From Pseudorhodobacter aquimaris (lineage in GTDB: Bacteria; Pseudomonadota; Alphaproteobacteria; Rhodobacterales; Rhodobacteraceae), in assembly GCF_001202025.1 (NCBI RefSeq), contig NZ_LGHS01000067.1, positions 62,001 to 126,000 on the forward strand: a DNA stretch of 64,000 nucleotides, written 5' to 3'. This document shows, in pieces, positions 1 to 8,849 of the stretch; position 1 is the stretch's first letter; each line of letters opens with the position of its first letter. The notes below the pieces were generated by a model, which did not search any database, was not told the DNA's origin, and saw nothing but the letters and a program-made list of their open reading frames with translations. The translations under genes and the position numbers were made by a program.

Positions 1-85
1 GGCGTGAAAAACAGCGTTAACAATGATTTACCAGTAATCGCCATAACGCTTGATTGCTGCCCGGACGGGGCGGCATATCGAGGGT

Positions 86-742
86 ATGTTAATCATTCGT
101 ACCCTCCTTGTTCTTCTTTTGGGGCTGACAGCCCCCACATTCGCAATCGCTCTATCTGGAAAGGTGCGGGTGGTGGATGGCGATGGCCTTGTGATCGCCG
201 GAGAGCGCATCCGCCTGCATGGCATCGATGCGCCGGAATTGCGCCAGCGCTGTGATCCATCGGGGCGCAATTGGAAATGCGGGGCATGGGCGGCAGAGGT
301 ATTGGCCAAAATTGTCGCCAAAGGAGAGTTGAGTTGTGAGGCGGTGGACCGTGACCGTTATGGCCGCACGGTGGCGCGCTGTTCCGTTTCCGGTCGCGAT
401 GTCGGTGCGCAACTGGTACGGGCGGGTGCCGCGATGGCCTATCGCCGCTATTCTAGCGGCTATATCGCATTGGAGGATCAGGCGCGGGCGCAGGGCCGCG
501 GCCTTTGGTCGGGGGAGGTAACGGCACCGTCCGAGTACCGAAAAAGCACCAAACTTGTGGCAAACAAGGCGTCATCGGGGTGCAAAATCAAAGGTAATAT
601 CAGTGCCAAGGGCGCGCGGATCTATCACGTTCCGGGGCAGCGCCACTATCTTGACACGCGGATTTCCCCCAATAAGGGGGAGGCCTATTTCTGCACTGAG
701 GCCGAAGCGCGCGCGGCCGGATTTCGCCGATCAAAACGCTAA
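86..742 (+). CDS. Secreted thermonuclease-like (SNase-fold) protein
   Basis: Predicted exported nuclease of the staphylococcal nuclease family, which cleaves DNA and RNA phosphodiester bonds with Ca2+. The catalytic constellation is visible: VVDGD, then RLHGIDAPE (Arg, Asp and Glu of the active site) and DRYGRTVA with the second catalytic Arg. A signal peptide (MLIIRTLLVLLLGL...) precedes the domain. The C-terminal 50 residues hold a Cys pair and the block KGNIS...IYHVPG...FCTEAEARAAG, which is common on alphaproteobacterial members of this family. I chose the ATG at 86 because it opens the signal peptide; a TTG at 50 would add 12 residues with no signal character. Bases 1-85 hold no gene that I can see. 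Family is sure; true activity and localisation are inferred. Confidence 0.85.
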   Translation: MLIIRTLLVLLLGLTAPTFAIALSGKVRVVDGDGLVIAGERIRLHGIDAPELRQRCDPSGRNWKCGAWAAEVLAKIVAKGELSCEAVDRDRYGRTVARCSVSGRDVGAQLVRAGAAMAYRRYSSGYIALEDQARAQGRGLWSGEVTAPSEYRKSTKLVANKASSGCKIKGNISAKGARIYHVPGQRHYLDTRISPNKGEAYFCTEAEARAAGFRRSKR

Positions 743-830
743 GGTTTTCCGTGCGGTTTGATCAGGGTCAATGTCGCTGAAATGGTCTTGGGATACCATG
801 ATGCCATGGCGAACAAAGAAGGAGCTTCCC

Positions 831-1070
831 ATGGCGAACACACCTCATACATTGGCCGAAGAGTTTCCGGCCGAAGTAGATAAAATGCACAAAATGAAGC
901 TGGAAAATGCTCATTTTTCAAAGATCTATGATGAATACCACGAGGTGAACCGTGCCGTGCATCGTGCGGAAACAAATGTAGAGCCGACCGATGATGCGAA
1001 TGAAAATGCCCTTCGCCAGCAACGCGCACGTCTAAAAGATGAAATCTGGGCGATGTTGAAGGCCGGTTAA
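831..1070 (+). CDS. YdcH family (DUF465) small coiled-coil protein
   Basis: A 79-residue, highly charged, probably all-helical protein matching the YdcH/DUF465 pattern: HxLxEEFP near the start, then LxxxxxHFxxIxDEYHEVNRxVHRAE and a closing RLKDEIWAML. The biochemical role of the family is not known; members are small cytosolic proteins. The ATG at 831 follows AGAAGGAG by seven bases, so it is preferred over an upstream in-frame start at 771. Its stop overlaps the stop of the convergent ScfR-type regulator by three bases. Confidence 0.8.
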   Translation: MANTPHTLAEEFPAEVDKMHKMKLENAHFSKIYDEYHEVNRAVHRAETNVEPTDDANENALRQQRARLKDEIWAMLKAG

Positions 1071-2476
1071 GGCGGGCTGTCCGTTGTGCCGATCCCATAG
1101 GGCACGACACCGCGCCTGTCTGGGTCCACCAGCAGGCGCTTTTCCAAGGGCGGCACCGAGCGTTGATGGCAATCGGGCCGCTCACAGATGCGGCAGGAAA
1201 TGCCAATTGGCTCAAACCGTCCACGCAGGTCAAGCCCGTCGGCATAGACCAGCTTTTCGGCGTGGCCGATCTCACACCCAAGACCGATGGCATAGCGCCG
1301 CACAGGTGCGCCGAAGGCACCGCCCGATTTGGACACATCCCGCGACAGGCAGACATAGCGCACACCGTCCGGTGTTTCGGCCAGCTGGCGCAGGAACCGG
1401 CCGGGCATCTCAAAGGCTTGGTGTACATTCCAAAGCGGACAGGCCCCGCCGAACCGCGCGAATTGAAAACGCGTGGCCGAATGGCGTTTGGTGACGGTGC
1501 CGGCCTGATCGACCCGCACAAAAAAGAAGGGCACCCCTTTTGCCCCGGGACGTTGCAGGGTTGAAAGACGGTGGGCGATCTGCTCGATCGACGTGCCAAA
1601 CAGGTCCGATAAACGCTCCAGATCGTGGCGCTCGCGGTCGGCGGCTTGCAAGAACGCGGTATAGGGCATCAATGCGGCGCCGGCGAAATAATTGGCCAGA
1701 CCGATCTTGGCGATGCCGCGTGCTTGGGGGCTGTGAAACTGCGCAAGGTCCAAGGTCGCCTCTAGCAGGTCGTTCTGGGTCAGCAGGGCAATCTGATGCA
1801 GCAATTGAAACCGGCGCGTGGTGGCCGAAACCCTTCCCGACAGGCGCAAGTTTCTGGTTTGGGCGTCAAAGCTGCGCATTTCGCCGTTGTTGGACAGTGT
1901 TAGGTCAATACCAAGCCGCTTTAGCGTCGCAAGCGCGGTATTCTCAACCGGCACATCGGGGCCTTTCGCGGTGGCGAAATGTTCGGCGGCGCGGTCTATG
2001 GCGTCGATGTAATTGTCGCAATAGTGAAAGAAATCGCGCACCTCATCCCATGGGGAGGGGGCAAGCGGGGATTCGTCGCGGCCCAAAGCCTCATCCAGCG
2101 AGGCCAGCCGTTCATGGGTCTGGCGGTAAGCGCGGTGTAGATCCAGAAAGGCACGCGCAAGCCCCGGCGCGTTAGAGGCCGCAAGCCGCAGATCAGCCAA
2201 AGGCGGCGGCGCGGTAAAGACCGGATCGGCCAGCGCCTCGCGCATGTCGGTGACGATGCGTTCGCTGTCGCCGCTGGTCAGCTCGGTAACATCCTGCCCG
2301 AACTCCTGCGCCAGCGCCAATACGACACTCGCCGAAATGGGGCGGTGGTTATTCTCCATCTGGTTCAGGTAGGGCAGAGAAATCCCCAGCTTTTGCGCAA
2401 AATCCTTTTGCGTCAACCGGATGCGCCCGCGCAATTCACGCAGCTTCACACCGGCATAGAGTTTTTGGGTGGCCAT
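1067..2476 (-). CDS. ScfR-family short-chain fatty acyl-CoA transcriptional regulator (XRE)
   Basis: A 469-residue DNA-binding regulator. Residues about 5-65 form an XRE helix-turn-helix (LRELRGRIRLTQKDFAQKLG...). The centre is an IrrE/M78-like domain in which the expected zinc-protease HExxH is degenerate (LLHQIALL), and the C-terminal third has the family's conserved Cys residues, including CRICERPDCHQR. This is the architecture of ScfR regulators such as Rhodobacter sphaeroides PccR, MccR and Corynebacterium RamB, which sense acyl-CoAs and control propionyl-CoA or acetate assimilation. ATG 2476 is chosen because the upstream TTG at 2497 lies inside the putative operator. Two TTTGCAAA half-sites just upstream imply autoregulation. 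Its regulon is not visible in this window. Confidence 0.85.
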   Translation of the reverse strand: MATQKLYAGVKLRELRGRIRLTQKDFAQKLGISLPYLNQMENNHRPISASVVLALAQEFGQDVTELTSGDSERIVTDMREALADPVFTAPPPLADLRLAASNAPGLARAFLDLHRAYRQTHERLASLDEALGRDESPLAPSPWDEVRDFFHYCDNYIDAIDRAAEHFATAKGPDVPVENTALATLKRLGIDLTLSNNGEMRSFDAQTRNLRLSGRVSATTRRFQLLHQIALLTQNDLLEATLDLAQFHSPQARGIAKIGLANYFAGAALMPYTAFLQAADRERHDLERLSDLFGTSIEQIAHRLSTLQRPGAKGVPFFFVRVDQAGTVTKRHSATRFQFARFGGACPLWNVHQAFEMPGRFLRQLAETPDGVRYVCLSRDVSKSGGAFGAPVRRYAIGLGCEIGHAEKLVYADGLDLRGRFEPIGISCRICERPDCHQRSVPPLEKRLLVDPDRRGVVPYGIGTTDSPP

Positions 2477-2490
2477 GTTTCGCACCTTGC

Positions 2491-2518
2491 TTTGCAAAGT
2501 CTAGGGTGACTTTGCAAA
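2491..2518. promoter_or_regulatory. Putative ScfR operator: two TTTGCAAA palindromes
   Basis: Two perfect copies of TTTGCAAA (2491-2498 and 2511-2518), centre to centre 20 bases, lie 15 bases upstream of the ScfR-type gene. TTTGCAAA is the half-site known for the PccR/RamB family, so this is likely an autoregulatory operator. Confidence 0.75.
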
Positions 2519-2527
2519 GCGGTGGCG

Positions 2528-3745
2528 TCAAGGGCCGCCAAGCTGCTTTTGGCGGTGGCGGACCCATTGGATGCAAAAAATGCAGATGACAGAGGTAAAC
2601 AGCATTAAAAGCACCAACGGCAAAGGTCCGGTCGTCGGCCCGAGCAGCCAGCCGGCCAGCGCGGATAAAACCGCTCCCGCGCCGATCATCAAGGCCCCGC
2701 CAAGCCCCGCGGCAGACCCCGCAAGCTCAGGTCGTACCGAAAGCATTCCGGCATTGGCCGACGGGATCAGCAATCCGTTGCCAAGCCCGACAAAGATCAT
2801 CAACCCGAAAAAGGCCAGCGGTCCGGTCAGCCCAAGCACCGTCAACAGCGCAAGGACAGCCATGCCAGATGTGGTGGTCACCGCGCCGACGATAATCATC
2901 CGGTTGATGCCAAAGCGTACCGCATAGCGGCCCGACAGAAAATTTCCTGCCATATAGCCCACAGCAGGCGCGCCAAAACAAAGCCCCAAAGTTGCGGCAT
3001 CCATATGGAAAAAGGTGGTCCCGACATAGGGCGCGCCCCCCAGATAAGCAAAGAACGCCCCCGATGAGAATGCCGCCGCCAGACAATATCCCCAAAACCG
3101 CTGAGAAGTTAGCAGGGCGGGATATTGCCTGAATTGTGCGGTCAGGCTGGTCGCGCGCGTGGTGGCCGTTTCGCCCATATCAAACCAGACCACTGCAAAC
3201 AGCGCCATGCCCGAAAGGGTCAGCATGACAAATGAGGCCTGCCAGCCGAACACCTCATCCAGCAGCCCCCCGATAATCGGAGAGATCATCGGCACCAGCG
3301 ACATCCCCATCGAGACATAGCCGATCATCGAGGCCGCCTGATCTTGTGGCACCATATCGCGCACCGCCGCGCGGGACAGGACAAACCCTGTTGCAATTGC
3401 GGCCTGTATCATGCGGCAGGTCAGAAACACGCCAAAGTTTGGCGCCAAAAGCGCGCCAATGCTGGCGACTGTAAAAACCGCTGTGGCGACAAGCATGACC
3501 GGACGCCGACCGAAACGGTCCGAGATCGGCCCCACAAACAATTGCAAAAACGCCGTGGCCCCGAGGTAGAGCGACAGCGAAAGCTGCATCAACGTGTATT
3601 CGACGCCGAAATGACGTGCCATTGACGGCAGTGACGGCAAAAACACGTTCAGCGACATGGCGGCAACGCCAGCGAGCATGACAAGGGTGGTGATATGCGG
3701 GGCGGTGGTCCGGTCTAGGTAGCGGACGGTCGGTCTGTTATTCAT
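2528..3745 (-). CDS. Bcr/CflA-type MFS drug-resistance transporter
   Basis: A 405-residue inner-membrane protein with about 12 hydrophobic segments and the DHA1 signatures of the Bcr/CflA group: PSLPSMARHFG after helix 1, the loop 2-3 motif GPISDRFGRRPVML, and SRAAVRDM in helix 5. The family exports drugs such as bicyclomycin and sulfonamides, or cysteine and dipeptides, with proton antiport. The ATG at 3745 gives MNNRPTVRYLD just ahead of helix 1; an upstream extension to 3883 would be proline- and arginine-rich, non-membrane sequence overlapping the gltX leader. It sits upstream of the ScfR-type gene on the same strand, separated by the operator. The substrate cannot be read from sequence. 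Confidence 0.85.
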   Translation of the reverse strand: MNNRPTVRYLDRTTAPHITTLVMLAGVAAMSLNVFLPSLPSMARHFGVEYTLMQLSLSLYLGATAFLQLFVGPISDRFGRRPVMLVATAVFTVASIGALLAPNFGVFLTCRMIQAAIATGFVLSRAAVRDMVPQDQAASMIGYVSMGMSLVPMISPIIGGLLDEVFGWQASFVMLTLSGMALFAVVWFDMGETATTRATSLTAQFRQYPALLTSQRFWGYCLAAAFSSGAFFAYLGGAPYVGTTFFHMDAATLGLCFGAPAVGYMAGNFLSGRYAVRFGINRMIIVGAVTTTSGMAVLALLTVLGLTGPLAFFGLMIFVGLGNGLLIPSANAGMLSVRPELAGSAAGLGGALMIGAGAVLSALAGWLLGPTTGPLPLVLLMLFTSVICIFCIQWVRHRQKQLGGP

Positions 3746-3902
3746 TCCCAAGGGGTATGCTCTTTGACCTGCCCTGTCCATCGAGCAAATTGGCGATATC
3801 GAAATAACCCGCGCGCGATCTGTTTTGGCTGGCCCGCCCCCCGCAGATATGGACAAAGCCCGTTTCATGTGACAAATCGGCATGGTTCAGGAGAGCAAAA
3901 TT

Positions 3903-5237
3903 ATGACAACCCGTCCCACGATCACGCGTTTCGCCCCGTCACCGACCGGATTTATCCACGTTGGCAACCTTCGTACCGCCTTGATGAACTGGATGATCGC
4001 CCGCAAGTCGGGCGGCACCTTTATCTTGCGGCTTGATGACACCGATCAGGAACGCTCCAAACAGGAATATGTCGACGGGATCATGGAGGATCTGGAGTGG
4101 CTGGGCCTGACATGGGACCGGGTAGAGCGTCAATCCTTGCGGCTGGAGCGTTACCGTGAGGCAGCCGAAGAGCTGAAGGCTGCCAACCGCTTTTATGAGT
4201 GTTTCGAGAGCCCCACCGATCTGGACCTCAAGCGCAAAAAGCTTTTGAATATGCACAAGCCGCCGGTCTATGACCGTGCCTCTTTGCATTTGTCGGATGC
4301 GGAAAAAGACAAGCTGCGCGCGGACACCCCCGGCTATTGGCGTTTTTTGCTGGCGCTAGAGCGGATCGAATGGGATGACGGGATCATCGGGCCGGTTTCC
4401 ATTGATGCGGCAAGCGTGTCGGATCCGGTGCTGATCCGGGCCGATGGGCAGGTGCTTTATACTTTTGCCTCTTCGGTTGATGATATCGATATGGGCGTGA
4501 CCTCGATTGTGCGCGGTGCCGATCATGTGACCAATACCGCAACGCAGATCCAGATCATGCAGGCGATGGGGGGCACCCCGCCAAGCTTTGCGCACCATTC
4601 GCTGTTGACTGGCCCGCAGGGTGAGGCGCTGTCGAAACGTCTGGGCACGCTGTCCTTGCGTGATTTGCGCGCGCGCGGGGTGGAGCCGCTGGCCCTGCTT
4701 TCGCTGATGGCGCGTCTGGGGTCATCCCAGCCTGTGGAACTGGCCGGCAGCCACCAAGAGCTCATCGACGGCTTTCAGATCGGCAATTTTGGCGCGGCAC
4801 CCACCAAATTCGATGCCGAGGACCTGTTCCCGCTGACCCGTGCCTATGTGCAGGGGTTGCCCTTTGATACCGTCGCCGCACGGATCGCCGAGCTGGGCGT
4901 GCCGGAAGAGTTGCGTGAGGGCTTTTGGCGCGTGGCCAAGGAAAATATCACAGTGCTGTCCGATCTGGACGGCTGGTGGGCCATGTTCCGCGACGGGGCC
5001 GAACCCCTGATCGACGAGGAGGACCGCGCGTTTGTGGCTGAGGCGGTTGCAATGCTGCCAGATGCGCCCTTTGGACCCGACACCTGGAAAGAGTGGACCT
5101 CGGCGGTAAAGGAGGCCACGGGCCGCAAGGGCAAGGGGCTGTTCATGCCCCTGCGCAAAGCCCTGACCGGGCAGGCGCATGGGCCAGAGATGGCCGATGT
5201 GATGCCGCTGTTGCAAGTGGTTCGGGCGCGAGGCTGA
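3903..5237 (+). CDS. gltX: Glutamyl-tRNA synthetase (glutamate--tRNA ligase)
   Basis: Cytosolic class I aminoacyl-tRNA synthetase that charges tRNA-Glu. Near the N terminus, FAPSPTGFIHVGNLRTAL contains the HIGH-equivalent (HVGN), followed by LRLDDTDQERS. The KMSKS-equivalent is ALSKRLGTLSL, and the C-terminal third is the helical anticodon-binding region. At 444 residues it matches the shorter of the two GltX paralogues usual in Rhodobacteraceae, one of which can mischarge tRNA-Gln for later amidation; which role this copy has cannot be told. AGGAGA nine bases before ATG 3903 sets the start. Monocistronic, convergent with the PilZ gene. Confidence 0.93.
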   Translation: MTTRPTITRFAPSPTGFIHVGNLRTALMNWMIARKSGGTFILRLDDTDQERSKQEYVDGIMEDLEWLGLTWDRVERQSLRLERYREAAEELKAANRFYECFESPTDLDLKRKKLLNMHKPPVYDRASLHLSDAEKDKLRADTPGYWRFLLALERIEWDDGIIGPVSIDAASVSDPVLIRADGQVLYTFASSVDDIDMGVTSIVRGADHVTNTATQIQIMQAMGGTPPSFAHHSLLTGPQGEALSKRLGTLSLRDLRARGVEPLALLSLMARLGSSQPVELAGSHQELIDGFQIGNFGAAPTKFDAEDLFPLTRAYVQGLPFDTVAARIAELGVPEELREGFWRVAKENITVLSDLDGWWAMFRDGAEPLIDEEDRAFVAEAVAMLPDAPFGPDTWKEWTSAVKEATGRKGKGLFMPLRKALTGQAHGPEMADVMPLLQVVRARG

Positions 5238-5246
5238 TCCAATCTT

Positions 5247-5276
5247 GCGCGCGATCTGGGAAACCGGATCGTGCGC
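5247..5276. terminator. Terminator-like hairpin between convergent gltX and PilZ genes
   Basis: GCGCGCGATC (5247-5256) pairs with GATCGTGCGC (5267-5276) over ten base pairs with one G-U wobble and a ten-base loop. There is no clear T-run on either side, so it is a possible bidirectional end signal only. Confidence 0.45.
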
Positions 5277-5316
5277 CGTTAATTGAAAACGGGTTTCAAA
5301 GTCATATCTGCTCTGT

Positions 5317-6282
5317 TTATGACGTCCCACGCACAGGATTGCGCTGTTTGGATGAAAGCGTGGGCGGCAGATGATCCACGCAGTTTTTATGACAGCCGAC
5401 ATGAAAACAAGCGGGCGCGGTTTTCTCGATTCCAGACTCGCCTAAAGGTTTATTGTTGTATTTCATAGCGGTCTTTATCATCTCAGACGTCAGGCATTTG
5501 CGGAATTTAACGCCGGCATAAGCCGTGTTTCGCCAAGCGACTTTTCCTTCACGTTGAAAACCGGCAAAATTATATTCCGCCCAGGTTTGGCCCATGTATT
5601 TCTCGGTCGCTTCGATCTTCATGCCTCCCTCACTCAGATCAACGATCCGGGTTACTGTGCATTGTTTGCCGTAGTAAATGTGCAAAGGGATATTGCAGAT
5701 TCTGCGAGTGCTTCCCCGCTTTTTCTTTCGGGGATAGAATATGATGGCCAATAGAGCGATCAGGGTTGCGAAAATTGCCAGATAGCCGCCGGACGGGACA
5801 AGTTTTTTGAATGTCCTTTTCAAATCTTCGCTCAGGGATTGCTGGTTGTCACCCCGGCGCGCGGTGCGGGAACTGCTGCGTGCTGCGACCACAGACCCAC
5901 AATCCAATGCGCCGCCGATGAAGGTCAGATCCCGTTGGATGATAGAAAGATTCCAATACATAGTAGAGCGAACTGCGTCCTCATTCAGGCTTTGAATGCC
6001 CGCTGAATGGTTCCACTGGTTGAACCTTGTGGTCAGGCGGGTCGCAATTTCCGAGAGATTGGGTGCCGGATTGCGGACCAGATATGCTGTGAAATCCCTG
6101 CTAAGGCTACCAAGGCCCCTAAGGGCCGCGAAGGGTGTGTCGACGGATCTTGTCCGCAGGGCAATGCTATACGTAAGTTTCAAATCTGCAACGGCGGCAC
6201 AGATGTCGTTGACGCTGGCCATTGCGGGCGTACCCAGGGGGATTAGGAAACAAACGAGTACCCAGATGAAAAAACGACGCAT
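5317..6282 (-). CDS. Membrane-anchored PilZ-domain protein
   Basis: A 321-residue protein with a signal sequence (about 1-22), a periplasmic helical region with two Cys residues, one transmembrane helix near 166-183, then a cytosolic PilZ domain. The c-di-GMP motifs are both present: RxxxR at 189-193 (RGSTR) right after the membrane helix, and DLSEGG at 215-220. PilZ proteins bind c-di-GMP and pass the signal on by protein contact. The periplasmic sensor or effector part is not a family I recognise. The C-terminal 50 residues are low-complexity and run past the domain. Its own promoter should lie in 6283-6442. Confidence 0.8.
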   Translation of the reverse strand: MRRFFIWVLVCFLIPLGTPAMASVNDICAAVADLKLTYSIALRTRSVDTPFAALRGLGSLSRDFTAYLVRNPAPNLSEIATRLTTRFNQWNHSAGIQSLNEDAVRSTMYWNLSIIQRDLTFIGGALDCGSVVAARSSSRTARRGDNQQSLSEDLKRTFKKLVPSGGYLAIFATLIALLAIIFYPRKKKRGSTRRICNIPLHIYYGKQCTVTRIVDLSEGGMKIEATEKYMGQTWAEYNFAGFQREGKVAWRNTAYAGVKFRKCLTSEMIKTAMKYNNKPLGESGIEKTAPACFHVGCHKNCVDHLPPTLSSKQRNPVRGTS

Positions 6283-6442
6283 TATAGTATAGTACCCTCA
6301 TATCCGTACCATTTGGCGTCAACTTCGTTAAGTAAATGTGAGGTTTCGCCTATGCCGCCATCATAATTTCACTAAATTGTCTTTGATCCGAAAAGGTACA
6401 CAGCCGCGCAGCTGTGAAAAAATGTGCCGGTTTGGACGGCAG

Positions 6443-7003
6443 TCAGACGGAGTGTTGTCGGATGATTCGGGCGCCCAAGTCGTGCAAACCTTCATCCACC
6501 AGCGCGGTTTCTTGTGCGGTCAGCCGCTGGGCGCGCGGGTAAATGGGGGTCTTGCGATCATCCAGAATCGGGGTGTGCCAGCCTGAGGTGGTGTTAAAGA
6601 AATCGGCAGCCCCCTGAGGCCCGTATTCAACTACAAACCCTTGGATCACCACATCGATATAGCTCAGCAAGATCGGATGCGGATCGGATGCGGCACGGTT
6701 CTGTGGCGGGACGGCATAGACCTGAATCGGATGCGGTTCCTGGCCCAGTGCGGCATGGTCATGATGGCGGGCATATCCGGTCTCGCGAATATCGAGGGCG
6801 GCCCAGTCACCGTTTGGCACATGGGCGACAAGGCCCGCAATCGTGCAATCGGGGTCGCGGATGACGGACAGAAAGGACTGCGGATGGGTGCTGGTATGGA
6901 TCCATGTGCGCCGCCAGCCTTTCAGTGTGGCAGGGCGTGCATCCGGATAGCTATGTGTGGCACGGTTGACGAGAGAGCCGTAGCCGAAGAAATGCTGGGT
7001 CAT
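6443..7003 (-). CDS. Gamma-glutamylcyclotransferase family protein
   Basis: A 186-residue cytosolic protein with the family's glycine-rich substrate loop at the extreme N terminus (HFFGYGSLVNRAT), as in GGCT/ChaC-like cyclotransferases that release 5-oxoproline from gamma-glutamyl compounds. The ATG at 7003 is chosen because it puts FGYGSLV at residues 5-11, as expected; the open frame continues upstream to 7384 but runs antisense through the glycine riboswitch and is not real there. It is transcribed divergently from gcvT. The actual substrate is unknown. Confidence 0.75.
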   Translation of the reverse strand: MTQHFFGYGSLVNRATHSYPDARPATLKGWRRTWIHTSTHPQSFLSVIRDPDCTIAGLVAHVPNGDWAALDIRETGYARHHDHAALGQEPHPIQVYAVPPQNRAASDPHPILLSYIDVVIQGFVVEYGPQGAADFFNTTSGWHTPILDDRKTPIYPRAQRLTAQETALVDEGLHDLGARIIRQHSV

Positions 7004-7082
7004 AAAGGCAGTCCGTTTCTGTATGCAGTGGTATCCTTTTCGGGCTTGCTTTGGGGCAGGCCCGCAGGATAGGTTTTGAGCC

Positions 7083-7262
7083 ATCAGGATCGGGAGAATC
7101 CGGTCTGGGCGCAAGCCCTCTTTCTGGTGCCGAAGGAGCAACCGCCCCGGTAAACTCTCAGGCAAAAGGACCGGTTCTGATGGTGGACTCTGGAGAGTGG
7201 CGTTTTCGCCCGCCGAAGGGATAACGATCTCAGGCGCCCTTTTTGGGCAAGGACAGAGGGGG
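7083..7262 (+). promoter_or_regulatory. Tandem glycine riboswitch upstream of gcvT
   Basis: Two consecutive glycine aptamers. The first (about 7083-7181) has GGGAGA, then GCCGAAGGAGCAA at 7129-7141, then AAACTCTCAGGCAAAAGGACC. The second (about 7182-7262) has GGACTCTGGAGAG, CCGCCGAAGGGATAACGATC, then CTCAGGC...GGACAGAG. These are the conserved gcv-motif blocks. The class binds glycine and turns on glycine cleavage genes. The expression platform would be in 7263-7328, where GCCGG (7297-7301) can pair with CCGGC (7308-7312) just before the gcvT ribosome site. Confidence 0.93.
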
Positions 7263-7328
7263 CATTTTGCGGGTAGGGTTGGCCTGTTCGCGGGGTGCCG
7301 GGGATTTCCGGCGTTTGAAGGGGGCGAT

Positions 7329-8447
7329 ATGGCCGATTTGAAACGGACCGGATTATACGATTTGCATGTGGAATTGGGTGCCAAGATGGTGCCCTTTGCG
7401 GGTTATGAGATGCCCGTGCAATACCCGCTTGGCGTGATGAAAGAGCATTTGCATTGCCGCGCGCATGTGGGCCTGTTTGACGTCGGCCATATGGGGCAGG
7501 TGATCTTGCGACCCAAGGACAGCATGGATGCGCTGGTCGCGGGGCTTGAGGCGATGATGCCGGTGGCCGTTGCCGGGCTTGCCGAAGGGCGGCAGCGTTA
7601 CGGCTTGTTTACCAACGATCAGGGTGGGATCATTGACGATCTGATGTTCGCCAACCGTGGTGATCATTTCTTTTTGGTGGTCAATGCGGGCTGCCGCGAC
7701 GGCGATATCGCCTTGATGCGTGAAAAGCTGGCGGATGTGGCCGAGGTGATCGAGGTCATGGATCGCGGCCTTTTGGCGGTGCAAGGGCCGGGAGCAGAGG
7801 CTGCGCTGGCAAGTCTGGTTCCCGATGTTGCCGCGATGCGCTTTATGGATGTGATTACCGTGGATACGGTCTTTGGCGCGCTGTGGATCTCGCGTTCGGG
7901 CTATACCGGTGAGGACGGGTTCGAGGTGTCGGTCCCCGATGTTGAGGGCTTTACCCGCTCTTTGCTGGCGCTAGAGGGCGTTGAGATGATCGGCCTTGGC
8001 GCGCGTGACAGTTTGCGGCTGGAGGCAGGCCTTTGCCTTTATGGGCACGACATGACCGAGGAAACCACCCCCGCCGAGGCGGCCCTTGGCTGGGCGATCC
8101 CCAAAGCACGGCGCGAGGGCGCGCGGGCCGGCGGTTTCCCCGGTGCCGATGTGATTTTGGCGCAGCTGGCCGACGGGCCTGCGCGCCTGCGTGTCGGTCT
8201 GCGCCCCGAAACCCGCGCGCCGATGCGCGAAGGTGTCGAATTATTTGACCGCGAAGAGGGGGGGGAGGCCGTTGGCCGCGTTACCTCGGGCGGGTTCGGC
8301 CCATCGGTCGAAGTGCCGATTGCCATGGGATATGTGCCCCGCGCGCTTGCCGGCGATGGCACCCAGCTTTGGGGAGAGGTGCGCGGCAAACGCCTGCCCG
8401 TATCCGTCTTTCCCCTTCCGTTCCGTCCATCCAATTATAAACGCTAA
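7329..8447 (+). CDS. gcvT: Glycine cleavage system T protein (aminomethyltransferase)
   Basis: A 372-residue tetrahydrofolate-dependent aminomethyltransferase that takes the aminomethyl group from lipoyl-GcvH, making 5,10-methylene-THF and ammonia. Recognised from LYDLHVELGAKMVPFAGYEMP at the start, HVGLFDVGHMGQ, the SRSGYTGEDGFE block and GLGARDSLRLEAGL. Length is typical. The start at ATG 7329 follows AAGGGGG and removes the long in-frame extension through the riboswitch. First gene of gcvT-gcvH-gcvP, under the tandem glycine riboswitch. Confidence 0.95.
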   Translation: MADLKRTGLYDLHVELGAKMVPFAGYEMPVQYPLGVMKEHLHCRAHVGLFDVGHMGQVILRPKDSMDALVAGLEAMMPVAVAGLAEGRQRYGLFTNDQGGIIDDLMFANRGDHFFLVVNAGCRDGDIALMREKLADVAEVIEVMDRGLLAVQGPGAEAALASLVPDVAAMRFMDVITVDTVFGALWISRSGYTGEDGFEVSVPDVEGFTRSLLALEGVEMIGLGARDSLRLEAGLCLYGHDMTEETTPAEAALGWAIPKARREGARAGGFPGADVILAQLADGPARLRVGLRPETRAPMREGVELFDREEGGEAVGRVTSGGFGPSVEVPIAMGYVPRALAGDGTQLWGEVRGKRLPVSVFPLPFRPSNYKR

Positions 8448-8476
8448 GGCCACTTTTTAGACCAAGGAACACGACG

Positions 8477-8839
8477 ATGATGAAATATACCGAAGATCAC
8501 GAATGGCTGCGGGTAGAGGGCGATCTTGTCGTCGTCGGCATTACCGAACATGCGGCAACCCAATTGGGCGATGTTGTATTTGTGGAATTGCCTGAACCCG
8601 AAACCATGGTCGCCACCGGCGATGAGGTGGTGGTGATCGAATCCGTCAAGGCGGCATCCGACATTCTGGCCCCCGTCGACGGAGAGATCGTCGAGGTCAA
8701 TGACAAGCTGTCCGACAAGCCCGGCCTGGTCAATGACGATGCCACCGGTGACGCATGGTTCTTCAAGATGAAGATCGACGACATGTCGGTGCTGGGTGCC
8801 TTCATGTCAGAAGACGAATATAACGACCTGATCGGGTAA
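8477..8839 (+). CDS. gcvH: Glycine cleavage system H protein (lipoyl carrier)
   Basis: A 120-residue carrier that shuttles the aminomethyl group between GcvP and GcvT on a lipoyl-lysine arm. The lipoylated residue is Lys58 in VVIESVKAASD, and the HEWLRVEGD start plus GDVVFVELPE are typical. AAGGA lies nine bases before ATG 8477; a second ATG follows immediately and could also serve. It sits 29 bases behind gcvT. Confidence 0.96.
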   Translation: MMKYTEDHEWLRVEGDLVVVGITEHAATQLGDVVFVELPEPETMVATGDEVVVIESVKAASDILAPVDGEIVEVNDKLSDKPGLVNDDATGDAWFFKMKIDDMSVLGAFMSEDEYNDLIG

Positions 8840-8849
8840 TCGCCGCTTT

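Noticed and set aside
5238-5316. Strong terminator for gltX
   Set aside because: A good ten-pair stem exists, but without a T-run, so it is reported only as terminator-like.
7004-7384. N-terminal extension of the gamma-glutamylcyclotransferase
   Set aside because: It would translate the antisense strand of the glycine riboswitch; the family's FGYGSL loop is already at the ATG at 7003.
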